DNA of 64,000 nucleotides from Mesorhizobium sp. Its GTDB lineage: Bacteria; Pseudomonadota; Alphaproteobacteria; Rhizobiales; Rhizobiaceae. The stretch spans positions 62,001-126,000 of the forward strand of contig NZ_JAFKID010000006.1 of the NCBI RefSeq assembly GCF_017306545.1, in the 5' to 3' direction. Shown in pieces: positions 32,593-42,331 of this stretch; the first letter of the stretch is position 1; each line of letters begins with the position of its first letter. Made by a program: the position numbers and the translations under genes. The notes beneath the pieces are model-generated. The model had not been told where the DNA came from. It was given only the letters and a program-made list of their open reading frames with translations, and did not search any database.

Positions 32593-33633
32593 ATGACCTC
32601 GCTCCGCAACCGCATCGACGATTTCCTCGACCGGCGCGCTCCGGCGGTGCCCGCCGCATCGCTGGCGGACGAGCAGCGGCTTGCGCTGCTGCGCCGCCAT
32701 GGCGATTTCTCGCTCGCCTATTCCACCGCCACGCAGGACGGCCTGTCCTATTTCGGCGGGCAGGACGGCTACATCGCCTTCCAGACCAAGATGGGCCGGC
32801 ATTTCGTCCTCGGCGACCCGGTCGCCGACCCGGCGGCGCGGGCCGGACTGCTTGCCCGCTTCGTCGAGGCTGCCGGCGCGCCCTGGTTCGTGCAGGTCGG
32901 GCCGCGCACGGCCGAGACGCTGGCCGGCCTCGGCTATCTCGTCAACCGCCTGGGCTTCGACACGGCGCTGCCGCTGCCGGCGACCGATTTCTCCGGCAGC
33001 CGCAACGAGACGGTGCGCTATTCCGAGCGCTGGCTGGGCAAGAAGGGTTTTGTGCTGGCCGAGGACGACGGCACGCTGGTTTCGGCGGCGGAAGTCGAGG
33101 CGCTGTCAACGGAATGGCGCGCCGGTCGCATCGTCAGCCGGCGCGAGATGGCCTTCCTCAACCGGCCGTTCCTGGTCACGCCGGGGCCGCTGATGCGCCG
33201 TTTCGTGCTCACCGACGATGCCGGCAAACTGGTGGCGCTGCTCGACTACGACCCGATGTTCTCGGACGGCGAGGTGATCGGCTACACCACCGCCTTCAAA
33301 CGCAAGGTCGCGGGCGCTACGCCGCATGCCGAGATCGGCCTGACCAAGTTTTCCGTCGATCGTTTTCGCGCCGAGGGCGTGCCCAACGTCACGCTCGGCC
33401 TGTCGCCGCTGGCCGCCATCGCCCCCAGCGGCTTTGCCGAAAGCGCGCTGTGGCGTTCCGCCTTCGCCCGCGCCTTCACCTCCGGCTTCGTCAACCGCAC
33501 CCGCTTCAACCTGCAAGGGCAGGCGGCTTTCAAGCGCCGCTTCCACGGCCGCGAGGAGCCGGTCTACATCGCCTTTCCGAAAGGCAGCGCCTTCGGCATG
33601 CTGGCGCTTCTGCGGCTGGTCAAGGCGATCTGA
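32593..33633 (+). CDS. Soluble DUF2156 (MprF synthase-domain) acyltransferase
   Basis: A 346-aa protein equal to the C-terminal GNAT-like half of MprF, which moves aminoacyl groups from tRNA to phosphatidylglycerol. Visible parts are DFSLAYSTATQDGLSYFGGQ, IAFQTKMGRHFVLGDPVADP, LGYLVNRLGFDTALPL, a double-GNAT core with VALLDYDPMFSDGEVIGYTT, and a final TSGFVNRTRFNLQGQAAFKR followed by RFHGREEPVYIAFP. No transmembrane helices exist, so there is no flippase. ATG at 32593 (a GTG 3 bases earlier is possible). Lipid modification is a family-based guess. Confidence 0.85.
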   Translation: MTSLRNRIDDFLDRRAPAVPAASLADEQRLALLRRHGDFSLAYSTATQDGLSYFGGQDGYIAFQTKMGRHFVLGDPVADPAARAGLLARFVEAAGAPWFVQVGPRTAETLAGLGYLVNRLGFDTALPLPATDFSGSRNETVRYSERWLGKKGFVLAEDDGTLVSAAEVEALSTEWRAGRIVSRREMAFLNRPFLVTPGPLMRRFVLTDDAGKLVALLDYDPMFSDGEVIGYTTAFKRKVAGATPHAEIGLTKFSVDRFRAEGVPNVTLGLSPLAAIAPSGFAESALWRSAFARAFTSGFVNRTRFNLQGQAAFKRRFHGREEPVYIAFPKGSAFGMLALLRLVKAI

Positions 33634-33636
33634 CAG

Positions 33637-34413
33637 TCAGGTCTTGAGCCGGTAGCCGGTGCGGAAAATCCAGGCGATGACGGCGATGCAGGCGGCCAAA
33701 AAAACCAGCGTCATCGTCAGGCTGACCGCCAGCGACACGTCGGCATGGCCGAAGAAGGCCCAGCGGAAGCCGCTCACCAGGTAGACCACCGGGTTGAACA
33801 GCGTGATCGTGCGCCACACGCCCGGCAGCATGTCGATCGAATAGAACGAGCCGCCGAGGAAGGTCAGCGGCGTGACGATCAAGAGCGGCACCAGCTGGAG
33901 TTGCTCGAAGCTTCGCGCCCAGATGCCGATGATGAAGCCGAACAGCGAGAAGGTGATCGCCGTCAGCAGCAGGAAGGCGACCATCCAGAACGGGTGCTCG
34001 ATGTGGAGCGGCACGAACAGCGCCGCCGTCGCCAGGATGATCAGCCCGATCGCCACCGATTTCGTCGCCGCCGCGCCGACATAGGCCAGCACCACCTCCA
34101 GATAGGAGACGGGCGCCGACAGGATTTCGAAGATGGTGCCGACGAATTTCGGGAAGTAGATGCCGAAGGAGGCGTTGGAGATCGACTGCGTCAGCAGCGA
34201 CAGCATGATCAGCCCCGGCACGATGAAGGCGCCGTAGCTGATGCCGTTGATCTCCGAGATGCGCGAGCCGATGGCCGCGCCGAAGACGACGAAATAGAGC
34301 GAGGTCGAGATGACGGGCGAGATGACGCTTTGCATGACGGTGCGCAGCGTGCGCGCCATCTCCACCTTGTAGATGGCCCAGACGGCGCGGGGATTGGCGG
34401 CGTGCCGGCTCAT
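33637..34413 (-). CDS. ABC-2 type transporter permease
   Basis: A 258-aa inner-membrane protein with six helices: [100 protein letters not shown] and [20 protein letters not shown]. The [20 protein letters not shown] segment is the coupling helix of NodJ/YadH-type permeases. Start overlaps the ATPase stop (ATGA). Together with that ATPase it forms a YadGH-like exporter, probably of a lipid or polysaccharide precursor. It is convergent with the DUF2156 gene; stops are 3 bp apart. Confidence 0.92.
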   Translation of the reverse strand: MSRHAANPRAVWAIYKVEMARTLRTVMQSVISPVISTSLYFVVFGAAIGSRISEINGISYGAFIVPGLIMLSLLTQSISNASFGIYFPKFVGTIFEILSAPVSYLEVVLAYVGAAATKSVAIGLIILATAALFVPLHIEHPFWMVAFLLLTAITFSLFGFIIGIWARSFEQLQLVPLLIVTPLTFLGGSFYSIDMLPGVWRTITLFNPVVYLVSGFRWAFFGHADVSLAVSLTMTLVFLAACIAVIAWIFRTGYRLKT

Positions 34414-35336
34414 GGCGTCTTCCTCACCAGGTTGACGAAGATTTCCTCCAGCGAGGAAGCCTGCGTGTCGACGTCGCGGAAGGCGAGGCCGGCGCTCTCC
34501 AGGTCGCGCAGCAGCGAGGCGACGCCCGGCCTGTCGGCCTGGTTGTCGTAGGTGTAGGTGAGCGTGCCGCCGTCGGGCGAAAGGTCGAGCCGGTAGGCGG
34601 CGAGCGCCTCCGGCACCGTCCGCAACGGATCGCGCAACTGCACGGTGAGCTGCTTGCGGCCAAGCTTGCGCATCAGTTCGGTCTTGTCTTCCACCAAGAC
34701 GATCTCGCCGTGGTTGATGACACCGACGCGGTCGGCCATCTCCTCGGCTTCCTCGATGTAGTGCGTGGTCAGGATGATGGTGACGCCGGAATCGCGCAAT
34801 GCCCGCACCATCGCCCACATGTCCTTGCGCAGTTCGACGTCCACGCCCGCCGTCGGCTCGTCGAGGAACAGGATGCGCGGCTCGTGCGCCAGCGCCTTGC
34901 CGATCATGACGCGCCGTTTCATGCCGCCCGAAAGCGTGATGATCTTGGCGTCGCGCTTGTCCCACAGCGACAGGTCCTTCAGCACCTTCTCGACGAAGGC
35001 CGGATCGGCTGGTCTGCCGAACAGGCCACGGCTGAAGGCGAGCGCGTTGGCGACGGTCTCGAAGGCTTCCACCGTCAGTTCCTGCGGCACCAGCCCGATC
35101 AGGCTGCGCGCGGCGCGGTAGTCGCTGCCGATGTCGTGGCCGTCCACCGTCACCGTGCCGGACGAGCGGTTGACGATGCCGCAGACGATGGAGATCAGCG
35201 TCGTCTTGCCGGCGCCGTTGGGGCCGAGCAGGGCGAAAATCTCGCCGCGCTCGATGTCGAGATTGACGGTCTTGAGCGCGGTGAAACCGGTGTCATAGGT
35301 CTTGGAGACACCGGCAATGGAGATGATGGGCGCCAT
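34410..35336 (-). CDS. ABC transporter ATP-binding protein (YadG-like)
   Basis: A 308-aa ATPase: Walker [21 protein letters not shown] near residues 35-54, the signature [20 protein letters not shown] near 133-152, Walker [21 protein letters not shown] and switch [14 protein letters not shown]-terminal domain of about 90 residues ([31 protein letters not shown]) is typical of the YadG/CcmA class. It overlaps the permease gene by 4 nt. No adaptor gene is present, so this is a two-gene exporter. Confidence 0.93.
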   Translation of the reverse strand: MAPIISIAGVSKTYDTGFTALKTVNLDIERGEIFALLGPNGAGKTTLISIVCGIVNRSSGTVTVDGHDIGSDYRAARSLIGLVPQELTVEAFETVANALAFSRGLFGRPADPAFVEKVLKDLSLWDKRDAKIITLSGGMKRRVMIGKALAHEPRILFLDEPTAGVDVELRKDMWAMVRALRDSGVTIILTTHYIEEAEEMADRVGVINHGEIVLVEDKTELMRKLGRKQLTVQLRDPLRTVPEALAAYRLDLSPDGGTLTYTYDNQADRPGVASLLRDLESAGLAFRDVDTQASSLEEIFVNLVRKTP

Positions 35337-35577
35337 GAGGAAAACGACTTCGTGAAAAATGGATTTGCGCTTGTGGCCCCGAATGTCGGGTCGCGCAACC
35401 GGATTTCAAGGCGCCTGCTGACATCTGTCGCCACCCGCACAGCGCGACGGAGAAGGAGACTGCGCCGAATGCCGGGTCAAGGAAACGGCGTTCCTTCGCA
35501 GGGCGGCCGGTCATTCACCGACCTTTGACCGAGGCCCCGGCTGTAACGGACGCGGCGAAGCGGCTATACCGGCAGGC

Positions 35578-36888
35578 ATGGATGCGCTTGCCCACACCTC
35601 GCCCGCCGACAACGCGCTGCTGGACGATATCCTGCGGCTCGCCTTCGACTATTTCGTCAAGGAGGCCAATCCCGAGAACGGCCTCGTCGCCGACCGCACC
35701 AAGCCCGGCGCGCCGGCCAGCATCGCCGCGACGGGGCTTGCCCTGTCGGCCTATCCGCTCGGCGTCGAGCGCGGCCTGATGAGCCGTCCGGCGGCGGTCG
35801 AGCGCACGCTGGCCACCTTGCGCTTCTTCCGCAACGCCCCGCACGGACCCGAGCCCGACGCCACCGGCCATCGTGGTTTCTACTACCACTTCCTCGACAT
35901 GGAGCGCGGCCGGCGGGTGTGGAAGTGCGAGCTTTCCACCATCGACACGGCCCTGCTCATTGCCGGCGTTCTGGTGGCGGGCGAATATTTTCGCGCCGAC
36001 GATCAGGCGGAGGCCGAAATCCGCGCGCTGGCGGACGCGCTCTACCGTCGCGTCGACTGGCAATGGATGCAGAACGGCGGCACCACCGTCGTTCACGGCT
36101 GGCGCCCGGAGCGCGGTTTCCTGCGTTACCGCTGGGAAGGCTACGACGAGGCGTTGATCCTCTATGTCCTCGGCCTCGGCTCGCCGACCTTCCCGCTGCC
36201 GCCGCAAAGTTATGAAGGCTGGCTCGCCGGCTATCGCTGGATGAACGTCTACGGGCACGGCATGGCCTATGCCGGGCCGCTGTTCATCCACCAGATGTCG
36301 CATGTGTGGATCGATTTCCGCGGCATCCGCGACGCCTTCATGCGCGAGCACGACAGCGACTATTTCGAGAACAGCCGCCGCGCCACTTACGTGCACCGGG
36401 AATACGCCATCCGCAATCCGCGCCGCCTGCGCGGCTATCACGAAAACTGCTGGGGCGTGACCGCCAGCGACGGGCCGGGGCCGGCGCGCCGGACGGTCGA
36501 CGGCGTGGAGCGCCGCTTTTACGGCTACCAGTCGCGCGGCGCGCCGCACGGGCCGGACGACGGCACGCTGTCGCCCTGGGCGGCGGCGGCGTCGCTGCCC
36601 TTTGCGCCGGAGATCGTCATGCCGGCGCTTCGGCATTACCATGCCATCGGGCTGAAGACCGGCAATCCCTACGGCTTCACCGCCAGCTACAATCCCACCT
36701 TCGCCGCCGGCGACCCCGGCTGGATGTCGCCCGACCATGTCGGCATCAACCAGGGGCCGATCCCGCTGATGATCGAGAACCACCGCTCGGATTTCCTGTG
36801 GCGGCTGATGCGCTCCTGCCGCCCCATCGTCACCGGGTTGAAGCGCGCCGGTTTCACCGGCGGCTGGCTGGATGCGGTCAGTTCCTGA
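35578..36888 (+). CDS. Glucoamylase-like (PF10091) protein related to the cyclic beta-1,2-glucan synthase domain
   Basis: A 436-aa alpha/alpha-barrel protein. PF10091-type landmarks include LLDDILRLAFDYFVKEANPE, GLVADRTKPGAPASIAATGL, WKCELSTIDTALLIAGVLVA, RWEGYDEALILYVLGLGSPT, FIHQMSHVWIDFRGIRDAFM and NCWGVTASDGPG. This is the module found in the middle of NdvB/ChvB, which sets the ring size of cyclic beta-1,2-glucan. No signal peptide or membrane helix is visible, so a cytosolic location is possible. It is convergent with opgC and overlaps its end by 11 bases. Confidence 0.88.
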   Translation: MDALAHTSPADNALLDDILRLAFDYFVKEANPENGLVADRTKPGAPASIAATGLALSAYPLGVERGLMSRPAAVERTLATLRFFRNAPHGPEPDATGHRGFYYHFLDMERGRRVWKCELSTIDTALLIAGVLVAGEYFRADDQAEAEIRALADALYRRVDWQWMQNGGTTVVHGWRPERGFLRYRWEGYDEALILYVLGLGSPTFPLPPQSYEGWLAGYRWMNVYGHGMAYAGPLFIHQMSHVWIDFRGIRDAFMREHDSDYFENSRRATYVHREYAIRNPRRLRGYHENCWGVTASDGPGPARRTVDGVERRFYGYQSRGAPHGPDDGTLSPWAAAASLPFAPEIVMPALRHYHAIGLKTGNPYGFTASYNPTFAAGDPGWMSPDHVGINQGPIPLMIENHRSDFLWRLMRSCRPIVTGLKRAGFTGGWLDAVSS

Positions 36889-38053
36889 CCGTCGCGTAGG
36901 CGGGCCGGGCTTGGCGCGCCGCGCGCGCGTCCGCCGGTTGCGCCTTGCCGAGCCGCGCCTGCCAGTCGAGATAATAGGCGAGGGCGAACTGGGCGATGGT
37001 GCCGGCAATCAGCAACGAGGCGTCGTAGAACGGTCCGCCGCCATGGAGGAGGCGCAGCACCTGCGCCACCATCGCCAGCAGGGTGCCGGCGATAAACACC
37101 GGCAGCGAGCGGCGGCCGAGCACCACCAGCGGATGATCGAGGCTCCAGCGCAGCGCCGACGAGACGGAGCACAGCGAAATGACGAGATAGGCGACCGCCA
37201 GCACATGCAGCAGGCGCGGCAGCGACAGGAAGGTCTTGTCGAAGCCGCCCAGCACCGGCGGCAGGCCGAACCAGCTCACCACGCCCCACAGCGGCGTGCG
37301 CACCCACACCAGCGCGAAGACGGCGTAGGCGCCGGCCAGCGCGACCGCCCAGCCCCTGACCGGGATCGTGCCGCCCTGCCGCACATGCACGGCGCCGACA
37401 AGGCCGATGAAGAACAGGAACTGCCACGACAGCGGGTTCATGAACCAGAAGCCGGGTTCGGGATAGTTATGCGGCGCGACCTGCCAGATGCCGGCCGCCA
37501 GCCACACGGCGCCGGAAACGGCGAGCGTCGCCGCCGGCCGGCGCGGCGCCATCCACAATGCCAACGGCGCGGCCAGCATGATCGCGGCATAGACCGGCAG
37601 GATGTTGTTGTAGCCGAGTTGGTGGCCGAGCGTGACGATGCCGATCAGCGTCTCGGGTGTTTTGGTGAAGATCGGCTCCAGGTTGATCTGGGTGAGCAGG
37701 TCCGGCCGTGCCGCCACCGTCGCGCCGAAGCAGAACAGGGCGATCGCCGCCATCGTGACCGCGATATGGGCGACGTAGAGCACACCGGCCCGCCGCCACA
37801 GCTTCAGCGTCGGCTTCAGCCAGTCGCCGGCGATGAACTTGCCGCCATAGGCGAGCGCCACCGAAATGCCGGAGATCAGCACGAAGGCTTCCGCCGCATC
37901 GGAAAAGCCGAAGTTCTTGTAGGTCAGCGTATCCAGCGTGTTGCCCGGAACATGGTCGATGAAGATCGTCAGCAGCGCCAGTGCGCGCAGCACGTCGATG
38001 CGGGTGTCGCGTCGGTTCTGCTCGAGACTGGGGATCTGTGCGGGATAGGTCAT
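36878..38053 (-). CDS. opgC: OpgC-domain membrane acyltransferase (glucan succinyltransferase-like)
   Basis: A 391-aa inner-membrane protein with about ten helices. It opens RRDTRIDVLRALALLTIFID, HVPGNTLDTLTYKNFGFSDA, the highly conserved OpgC entry, with ISGISVALAYGG after it. OpgC adds succinyl groups to osmoregulated periplasmic glucans and is related to the acyltransferase-3 superfamily. ATG at 38053 gives the normal start; the open frame continues upstream but is not conserved in character. The facing glucoamylase-like gene makes a periplasmic-glucan theme likely. An inverted partner such as ndvB is not in the window. Confidence 0.9.
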   Translation of the reverse strand: MTYPAQIPSLEQNRRDTRIDVLRALALLTIFIDHVPGNTLDTLTYKNFGFSDAAEAFVLISGISVALAYGGKFIAGDWLKPTLKLWRRAGVLYVAHIAVTMAAIALFCFGATVAARPDLLTQINLEPIFTKTPETLIGIVTLGHQLGYNNILPVYAAIMLAAPLALWMAPRRPAATLAVSGAVWLAAGIWQVAPHNYPEPGFWFMNPLSWQFLFFIGLVGAVHVRQGGTIPVRGWAVALAGAYAVFALVWVRTPLWGVVSWFGLPPVLGGFDKTFLSLPRLLHVLAVAYLVISLCSVSSALRWSLDHPLVVLGRRSLPVFIAGTLLAMVAQVLRLLHGGGPFYDASLLIAGTIAQFALAYYLDWQARLGKAQPADARAARQARPAYATVRN

Positions 38054-38215
38054 GCCATGCGAAGTCCTGTTGCCTGCTCGGATGGCCGGTCCGCATGCGC
38101 GTACGAAAGGCCACTTGCACATATCGGCCACAAAAGGGATTGAAACAGGACCCCGCCCGATCAACTTTGACCCGACGCTGGAACAAAATGTTTTGGAGCC
38201 GGCAAAAGGCGGAAA

Positions 38216-38893
38216 ATGGAGGCGATTCAAGGGGATGAGGAGAGCTTGACGGAACCGCCGGAAACCCCGCCGCTGTACCGCGGCCTGGACTTTGCCTACC
38301 GCGTCTACGAACCGGCGCACGAGGCCCGCCAGGCGCTGGTGCTGCTGCACGGCTCAGGCGTCGACGAGACGGTGCTGGTGCCGCTGGCGCGTGAAATCGC
38401 GCCGTCGGCGCGGCTGATGGCCGTGCGCGGCCGCGTCGTCCAGGGCGGCAGCCGGCGCTGGTTCACGCGCATCACGCCCACCGCCTTCGATCAGGAAAGC
38501 ATCCGCGAGGAAGCGCGCGCCTTCGTCCGCTTCCTGCCGAGGCTGGCAAAGCGAGAGGGCTTCGATCTCGGCGCCGCCGTCTTCCTCGGTTACTCCAACG
38601 GCGCCAATCTCGCCTCCAGCGTCATGCTGCTTCATCCGGGGCTGATTGGCCGCGCCGCCTTGCTGCGCGCCATGCCGGTCCTCGATTGCGTGCCCGCCGC
38701 CGATCTCGCCAAAACACCGGTTCTCGTCGTCGCCGGCCGGGAGGACGTCACCTACGGCCCCTACGCGCCGGCGCTGGCTTCGCTTCTCGAACGCCACGGC
38801 GCGGCTGTGGAAAGCCGTGTCGTGCCCGCCGGCCACGAATTCGGCGAGCACGATGCCGAGCTGGTGCGCGCCTGGCTGGAAAAGGCGGCCTGA
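38216..38893 (+). CDS. Alpha/beta hydrolase (phospholipase/carboxylesterase type)
   Basis: A 225-aa cytosolic hydrolase. The oxyanion strand LVLLHGSGVDETVLVPLARE lies near residue 42, the nucleophile elbow GYSNGANLA near 127, the acid Asp in VVAGREDVTYGP near 175 and the His in VVPAGHEFGEHD near 205. The size and motif order match the MhqD/YpfH group of hydroquinone- or ester-cleaving enzymes. The ATG at 38216 is given, but a TTG at 38246 has GAGGAGAG just before it and would drop ten acidic residues. Confidence 0.87.
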   Translation: MEAIQGDEESLTEPPETPPLYRGLDFAYRVYEPAHEARQALVLLHGSGVDETVLVPLAREIAPSARLMAVRGRVVQGGSRRWFTRITPTAFDQESIREEARAFVRFLPRLAKREGFDLGAAVFLGYSNGANLASSVMLLHPGLIGRAALLRAMPVLDCVPAADLAKTPVLVVAGREDVTYGPYAPALASLLERHGAAVESRVVPAGHEFGEHDAELVRAWLEKAA

Positions 38894-38906
38894 CAGGCGC
38901 GCTAAC

Positions 38907-39632
38907 TCACCCCTTGGCGTCGGCCATCACCAGCACCGGCTTGTCGCTGTAGAGGGTCGGGAAGAGCGCCTTCAGGTTGTCGATCTTCGGCAGGTCGTTG
39001 TAGACGATGTAAGGGTAGGTCGGGTTCCGCGTCAGGAAATCCTGATGGTAGTCCTCGGCCGGGTAGAACGCCTTGCCCGTCTCGATCGTCGTCACGATCG
39101 GCCCGGAAAACAGCTTGGCCTTGCCGAGTTGGGCGATATAGGCGGCCGCGATAGCTTTCTGCTCGGCGTTTTCCGCGAAGATCGTCGAGCGGTACTGCGT
39201 GCCGCGGTCCGGCCCCTGATAATTCAGTTCGGTCGGGTTGTGCGCCACCGAGAAATAGACCTGGAGCAACTGGCCGTAAGTGACTTGCGCCGGATCGTAG
39301 GTGATCTCGACGGATTCGGCGTGGCCGGTGGTGCCGCTGCCGACCGTCTCGTACTCGGCGTCCTTCTTGGCGCCGCCGGCATAGCCGGACACTGCCTCTT
39401 TGACGCCCCTGACGTGCTGGAACACGCCCTGCACGCCCCAGAAGCAGCCGCCGGCGAATACCGCTTTCTCGGTACCGGCGGCGGCCTTCTCGTCCTGCGC
39501 CGGCGGCGGGATTTTTACCGCTTCCTCGGCCGACAAAGCGGGCGCCTGCCACAGCGCGAGAGCGGCGGCGCCGAGCGCCAGCCCGGCGAGCGGCAGGGAA
39601 AGGAAAGCACGGAATGGCGAACGGGTCTTCAT
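38907..39632 (-). CDS. msrA: Exported peptide-methionine (S)-S-oxide reductase
   Basis: A 241-aa MsrA with an N-terminal signal or anchor (SLPLAGLALGAAALALW, cleavage near residue 34) so it repairs methionine sulfoxide outside the cytoplasm. The catalytic GGCFWG has Cys63; GYAGG, NPTELNYQGPDRGTQYRSTI and YHQDFLTRNPTYPYI are all standard. ATG at 39632 is preferred to 39656 because GGAG lies 7 bases upstream. The gene is just downstream, on the same strand, of a methionine-rich exported peptide gene. Confidence 0.93.
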   Translation of the reverse strand: MKTRSPFRAFLSLPLAGLALGAAALALWQAPALSAEEAVKIPPPAQDEKAAAGTEKAVFAGGCFWGVQGVFQHVRGVKEAVSGYAGGAKKDAEYETVGSGTTGHAESVEITYDPAQVTYGQLLQVYFSVAHNPTELNYQGPDRGTQYRSTIFAENAEQKAIAAAYIAQLGKAKLFSGPIVTTIETGKAFYPAEDYHQDFLTRNPTYPYIVYNDLPKIDNLKALFPTLYSDKPVLVMADAKG

Positions 39633-39747
39633 GATAACTCCGTTTCCGGCGCTCATGCGCCTTCGGATTGGAGACTGGCTTGACTATAGCGGCGGCCCGG
39701 CTGCGGCGCGCCTCACATTGCCGTGCGCCGCGCCGCAGCCGTGAGGC

Positions 39748-40020
39748 CTATTTCTTCGCCGGCTTCATCGCCATGTCGTGACAGGCCTTCATCGCTTTTT
39801 CCATCTTCGTCTTGCTCTTCATCATGCCGGCCTTTTCCTTGCAGTCGGCCATCGCCTTATCGTCGGCCTTCATCATCTTGTCGTTGGATTTCATCATTTT
39901 GGCGTCGCTTTTCATCGCGGCGGCCGGCTTCATGGCGTCGTCGGCGCGGGCGATGCCGCCGGCTGCGAACGCCGCAGAGCAAAGGGCAAAGGCAAGCGCG
40001 ATACTGGTGGTGCGGGTCAT
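39748..40020 (-). CDS. Exported Met/Lys-rich small protein (MXKDX-repeat type)
   Basis: A 90-aa protein with a Sec signal peptide (residues 1-27, [20 protein letters not shown]) and a short mature part. The mature region repeats MK-x-D-x-K units ([20 protein letters not shown], then [20 protein letters not shown]). I count 13 Met and many Lys in about 63 residues, plus two Cys. It resembles the penta-MXKDX class whose role is unknown; metal binding and oxidant scavenging have been suggested by composition. ATG at 40020. The msrA gene starts 115 bp further on the same strand. Confidence 0.8.
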   Translation of the reverse strand: MTRTTSIALAFALCSAAFAAGGIARADDAMKPAAAMKSDAKMMKSNDKMMKADDKAMADCKEKAGMMKSKTKMEKAMKACHDMAMKPAKK

Positions 40021-40171
40021 GCGGGTTCTCCTCTGGGAAGCATGGGGTACGCCTGCCCATTCGCCTCGGCCGCCGCCGGCGTTACAGCGATCACCGCCTC
40101 GTGATCGCGCCGCCCGCCGCGCCCGCCGTCCCGCTTGCCGCCGCACCGCCCCCCTGCTAAAGCCCGCGCCC

Positions 40172-41986
40172 ATGACAACGCCGCTGAAAAACATCCGCAA
40201 CTTCTCCATCGTCGCCCATATCGACCATGGCAAGTCGACGCTCGCCGACCGGCTGATCCAGCTCACCGGCGGTCTCGACGCGCGCGAGATGGCCGGCAAG
40301 GAGCAGGTGCTCGACAATATGGACATCGAGCGCGAGCGCGGCATCACCATCAAGGCGCAGACCGTGCGCCTGAACTACCGGGCGAAGGACGGCCAGGATT
40401 ACGTGCTCAACCTCATCGACACGCCCGGCCACGTCGACTTCGCCTACGAGGTGTCGCGCTCGCTCGCCGCCTGCGAAGGGTCTCTGCTGGTCGTCGACGC
40501 CTCGCAGGGCGTCGAGGCGCAGACGCTGGCCAACGTCTACCAGGCCATCGACAACAACCACGAGATCGTCGTGGTGCTGAACAAGATCGACCTGCCGGCG
40601 GCCGAGCCCGAGCGCATCAAGGAGCAGGTCGAGGAGGTCATCGGCCTCGACGCCTCGAACGCGGTGGAAATCTCGGCCAAGACCGGCCTCAACATCGACG
40701 CCGTGCTGGAGGCCATCGTCCACCAGCTTCCGCCGCCGCGCGAAGGCGACGCTTCGGCGCCGCTGAAGGCCATGCTGGTCGATAGCTGGTACGACGCCTA
40801 TCTCGGCGTCATCGTGCTGGTGCGCGTCATCGACGGCGTGCTCAAAAAGGGCCAGACCATCCGCATGATGGGCACCGGCGCCAAATACCCGGTCGAGCGC
40901 ACCGGCTTCTTCACGCCCAAGATGGTGCAGGCCGACGAGATCGGCCCCGGCGAGTTCGGCTTCATCACCGCCTCGATCAAGGAAGTGGCCGACACCCGCG
41001 TCGGCGACACCATCACCGAGGACCGCCGCCCGACGAGCCAGGCCCTGCCCGGCTTCAAGCCGGCGCAGCCGGTCGTCTTCTGCGGCCTGTTCCCGGTCGA
41101 CGCCGCCGACTTCGAGGACCTGCGCGCCGCCGTCGGCAAGCTGCGTTTGAACGACGCCAGTTTCTCCTATGAGATGGAAACCTCGGCCGCGCTCGGCTTC
41201 GGCTTCCGCTGCGGCTTCCTTGGCCTGTTGCACCTGGAGATCATCCAGGAGCGGCTGGAGCGCGAGTTCGACCTAGACCTGATCGCCACCGCGCCCTCCG
41301 TCGTCTACCGCATGAACCTCATCGACGGCACGACGAAGGAACTGCACAACCCGGCCGACATGCCCGACGTGGTCAAGATCGCCTCCATCGAGGAGCCGTG
41401 GATCCGCGCCACCATCCTGACGCCCGACGACTATCTCGGCGGCATCCTGAAACTGTGCCAGGACCGGCGCGGCATCCAGGTCGACCTCTCCTACGTCGGC
41501 AAGCGCGCCATGCTGCAATACGACCTGCCGCTGAACGAGGTCGTCTTCGATTTCTACGACCGGCTGAAATCGATCTCCAAGGGCTACGCCTCCTTCGACT
41601 ACCACCTGACCGACTACCGCGAGGGCGACCTCGTCAAGATGTCGATCCTGGTCAACGACGAGCCGGTCGACGCGCTCTCCATGCTGGTCCACCGCACGGC
41701 GGCGGAAAAGCGCGGCCGCGCCATGGTGGAGAAGCTGAAGGAGCTGATCCCGCAGCACATGTTCAAGATCCCGATCCAGGCCGCCATCGGCGGCCGCATC
41801 ATCGCCCGCGAGACGATCTCGGCGCTGCGCAAGGACGTCACCGCCAAATGCTACGGCGGCGACGTCTCCCGTAAGCGCAAGCTGCTCGACAAGCAGAAAG
41901 AGGGCAAGAAGCGCATGCGCCAGTTCGGCAAGGTGGATATTCCCCAGGCGGCGTTTATCGAGGCGTTGAAGATGGGCGACAACTAG
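40172..41986 (+). CDS. lepA: Elongation factor 4 (LepA)
   Basis: A 604-aa translational GTPase that back-translocates stalled ribosomes. Switch and nucleotide motifs: [20 protein letters not shown] (14-33, P-loop), DTPGHVDF near 83 and [20 protein letters not shown] near 133. The LepA-specific C-terminal domain is complete (KPCYGGD-like [38 protein letters not shown]). ATG at 40172 is fixed by the family N-terminus although the frame is open 360 bases upstream. Confidence 0.97.
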   Translation: MTTPLKNIRNFSIVAHIDHGKSTLADRLIQLTGGLDAREMAGKEQVLDNMDIERERGITIKAQTVRLNYRAKDGQDYVLNLIDTPGHVDFAYEVSRSLAACEGSLLVVDASQGVEAQTLANVYQAIDNNHEIVVVLNKIDLPAAEPERIKEQVEEVIGLDASNAVEISAKTGLNIDAVLEAIVHQLPPPREGDASAPLKAMLVDSWYDAYLGVIVLVRVIDGVLKKGQTIRMMGTGAKYPVERTGFFTPKMVQADEIGPGEFGFITASIKEVADTRVGDTITEDRRPTSQALPGFKPAQPVVFCGLFPVDAADFEDLRAAVGKLRLNDASFSYEMETSAALGFGFRCGFLGLLHLEIIQERLEREFDLDLIATAPSVVYRMNLIDGTTKELHNPADMPDVVKIASIEEPWIRATILTPDDYLGGILKLCQDRRGIQVDLSYVGKRAMLQYDLPLNEVVFDFYDRLKSISKGYASFDYHLTDYREGDLVKMSILVNDEPVDALSMLVHRTAAEKRGRAMVEKLKELIPQHMFKIPIQAAIGGRIIARETISALRKDVTAKCYGGDVSRKRKLLDKQKEGKKRMRQFGKVDIPQAAFIEALKMGDN

Positions 41987-41990
41987 CGCC

Positions 41991-42048
41991 AGTTCCTCCC
42001 CGCGAAGCGGGGGAGAGGTGTCGCGCGCAGCGCGACGGAGAGGGGGCT
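41991..42048. repeat. Family A intergenic repeat downstream of lepA
   Basis: TTCCTCCCC-GCGAAGC-GGGGGAGAGG (41994-42018) is followed by GTCGCGCGCAGCGCGACGGA, whose TCGCG-CGCAG-CGCGA arms form a second hairpin. It begins 5 bases after the lepA stop and may act in 3' end formation. Confidence 0.8.
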
Positions 42049-42071
42049 TGGAGACGGGCTGCGGGTGAACG

Positions 42072-42260
42072 CTACGAGTTCTTCGTATCCCGTCCGTCAG
42101 GCTCTTTTGCTACGCCCTTGAACGGACCTTCTGTAGACTTGCGCTCCATGAAATGCCCGGTGCGCTCGTCGCGCTTCTGCCAATCGCCGTTTTCGTGCTG
42201 AAATTGCGTTCTCCCAGTCACGGCGCCATGGCGATAATCGTCACCTGTGTTCTTAGCCAT
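42072..42260 (-). CDS. Small conserved hydrophilic protein, 62 aa
   Basis: Reads MAKNTGDDYRHGAVTGRTQF and ends GVAKEPDGRDTKNS; rich in Asp, Gly, Lys and Arg, with no hydrophobic core, so perhaps disordered or stress related. Similar short proteins with the pattern GAVxxRTQxxN-x3-W-x-KRD-x-TGxFM are found as hypotheticals in several proteobacteria. A second ATG at 42263 gives one extra Met. Base use is less GC-rich than that of lepA. Function unknown. Confidence 0.65.
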   Translation of the reverse strand: MAKNTGDDYRHGAVTGRTQFQHENGDWQKRDERTGHFMERKSTEGPFKGVAKEPDGRDTKNS

Positions 42261-42331
42261 CATAATCTCCTATCGAACAGAACAAGAACATAGCGCGATT
42301 CGGATATTTCGTCTATCGGTTGCGGATGCAG

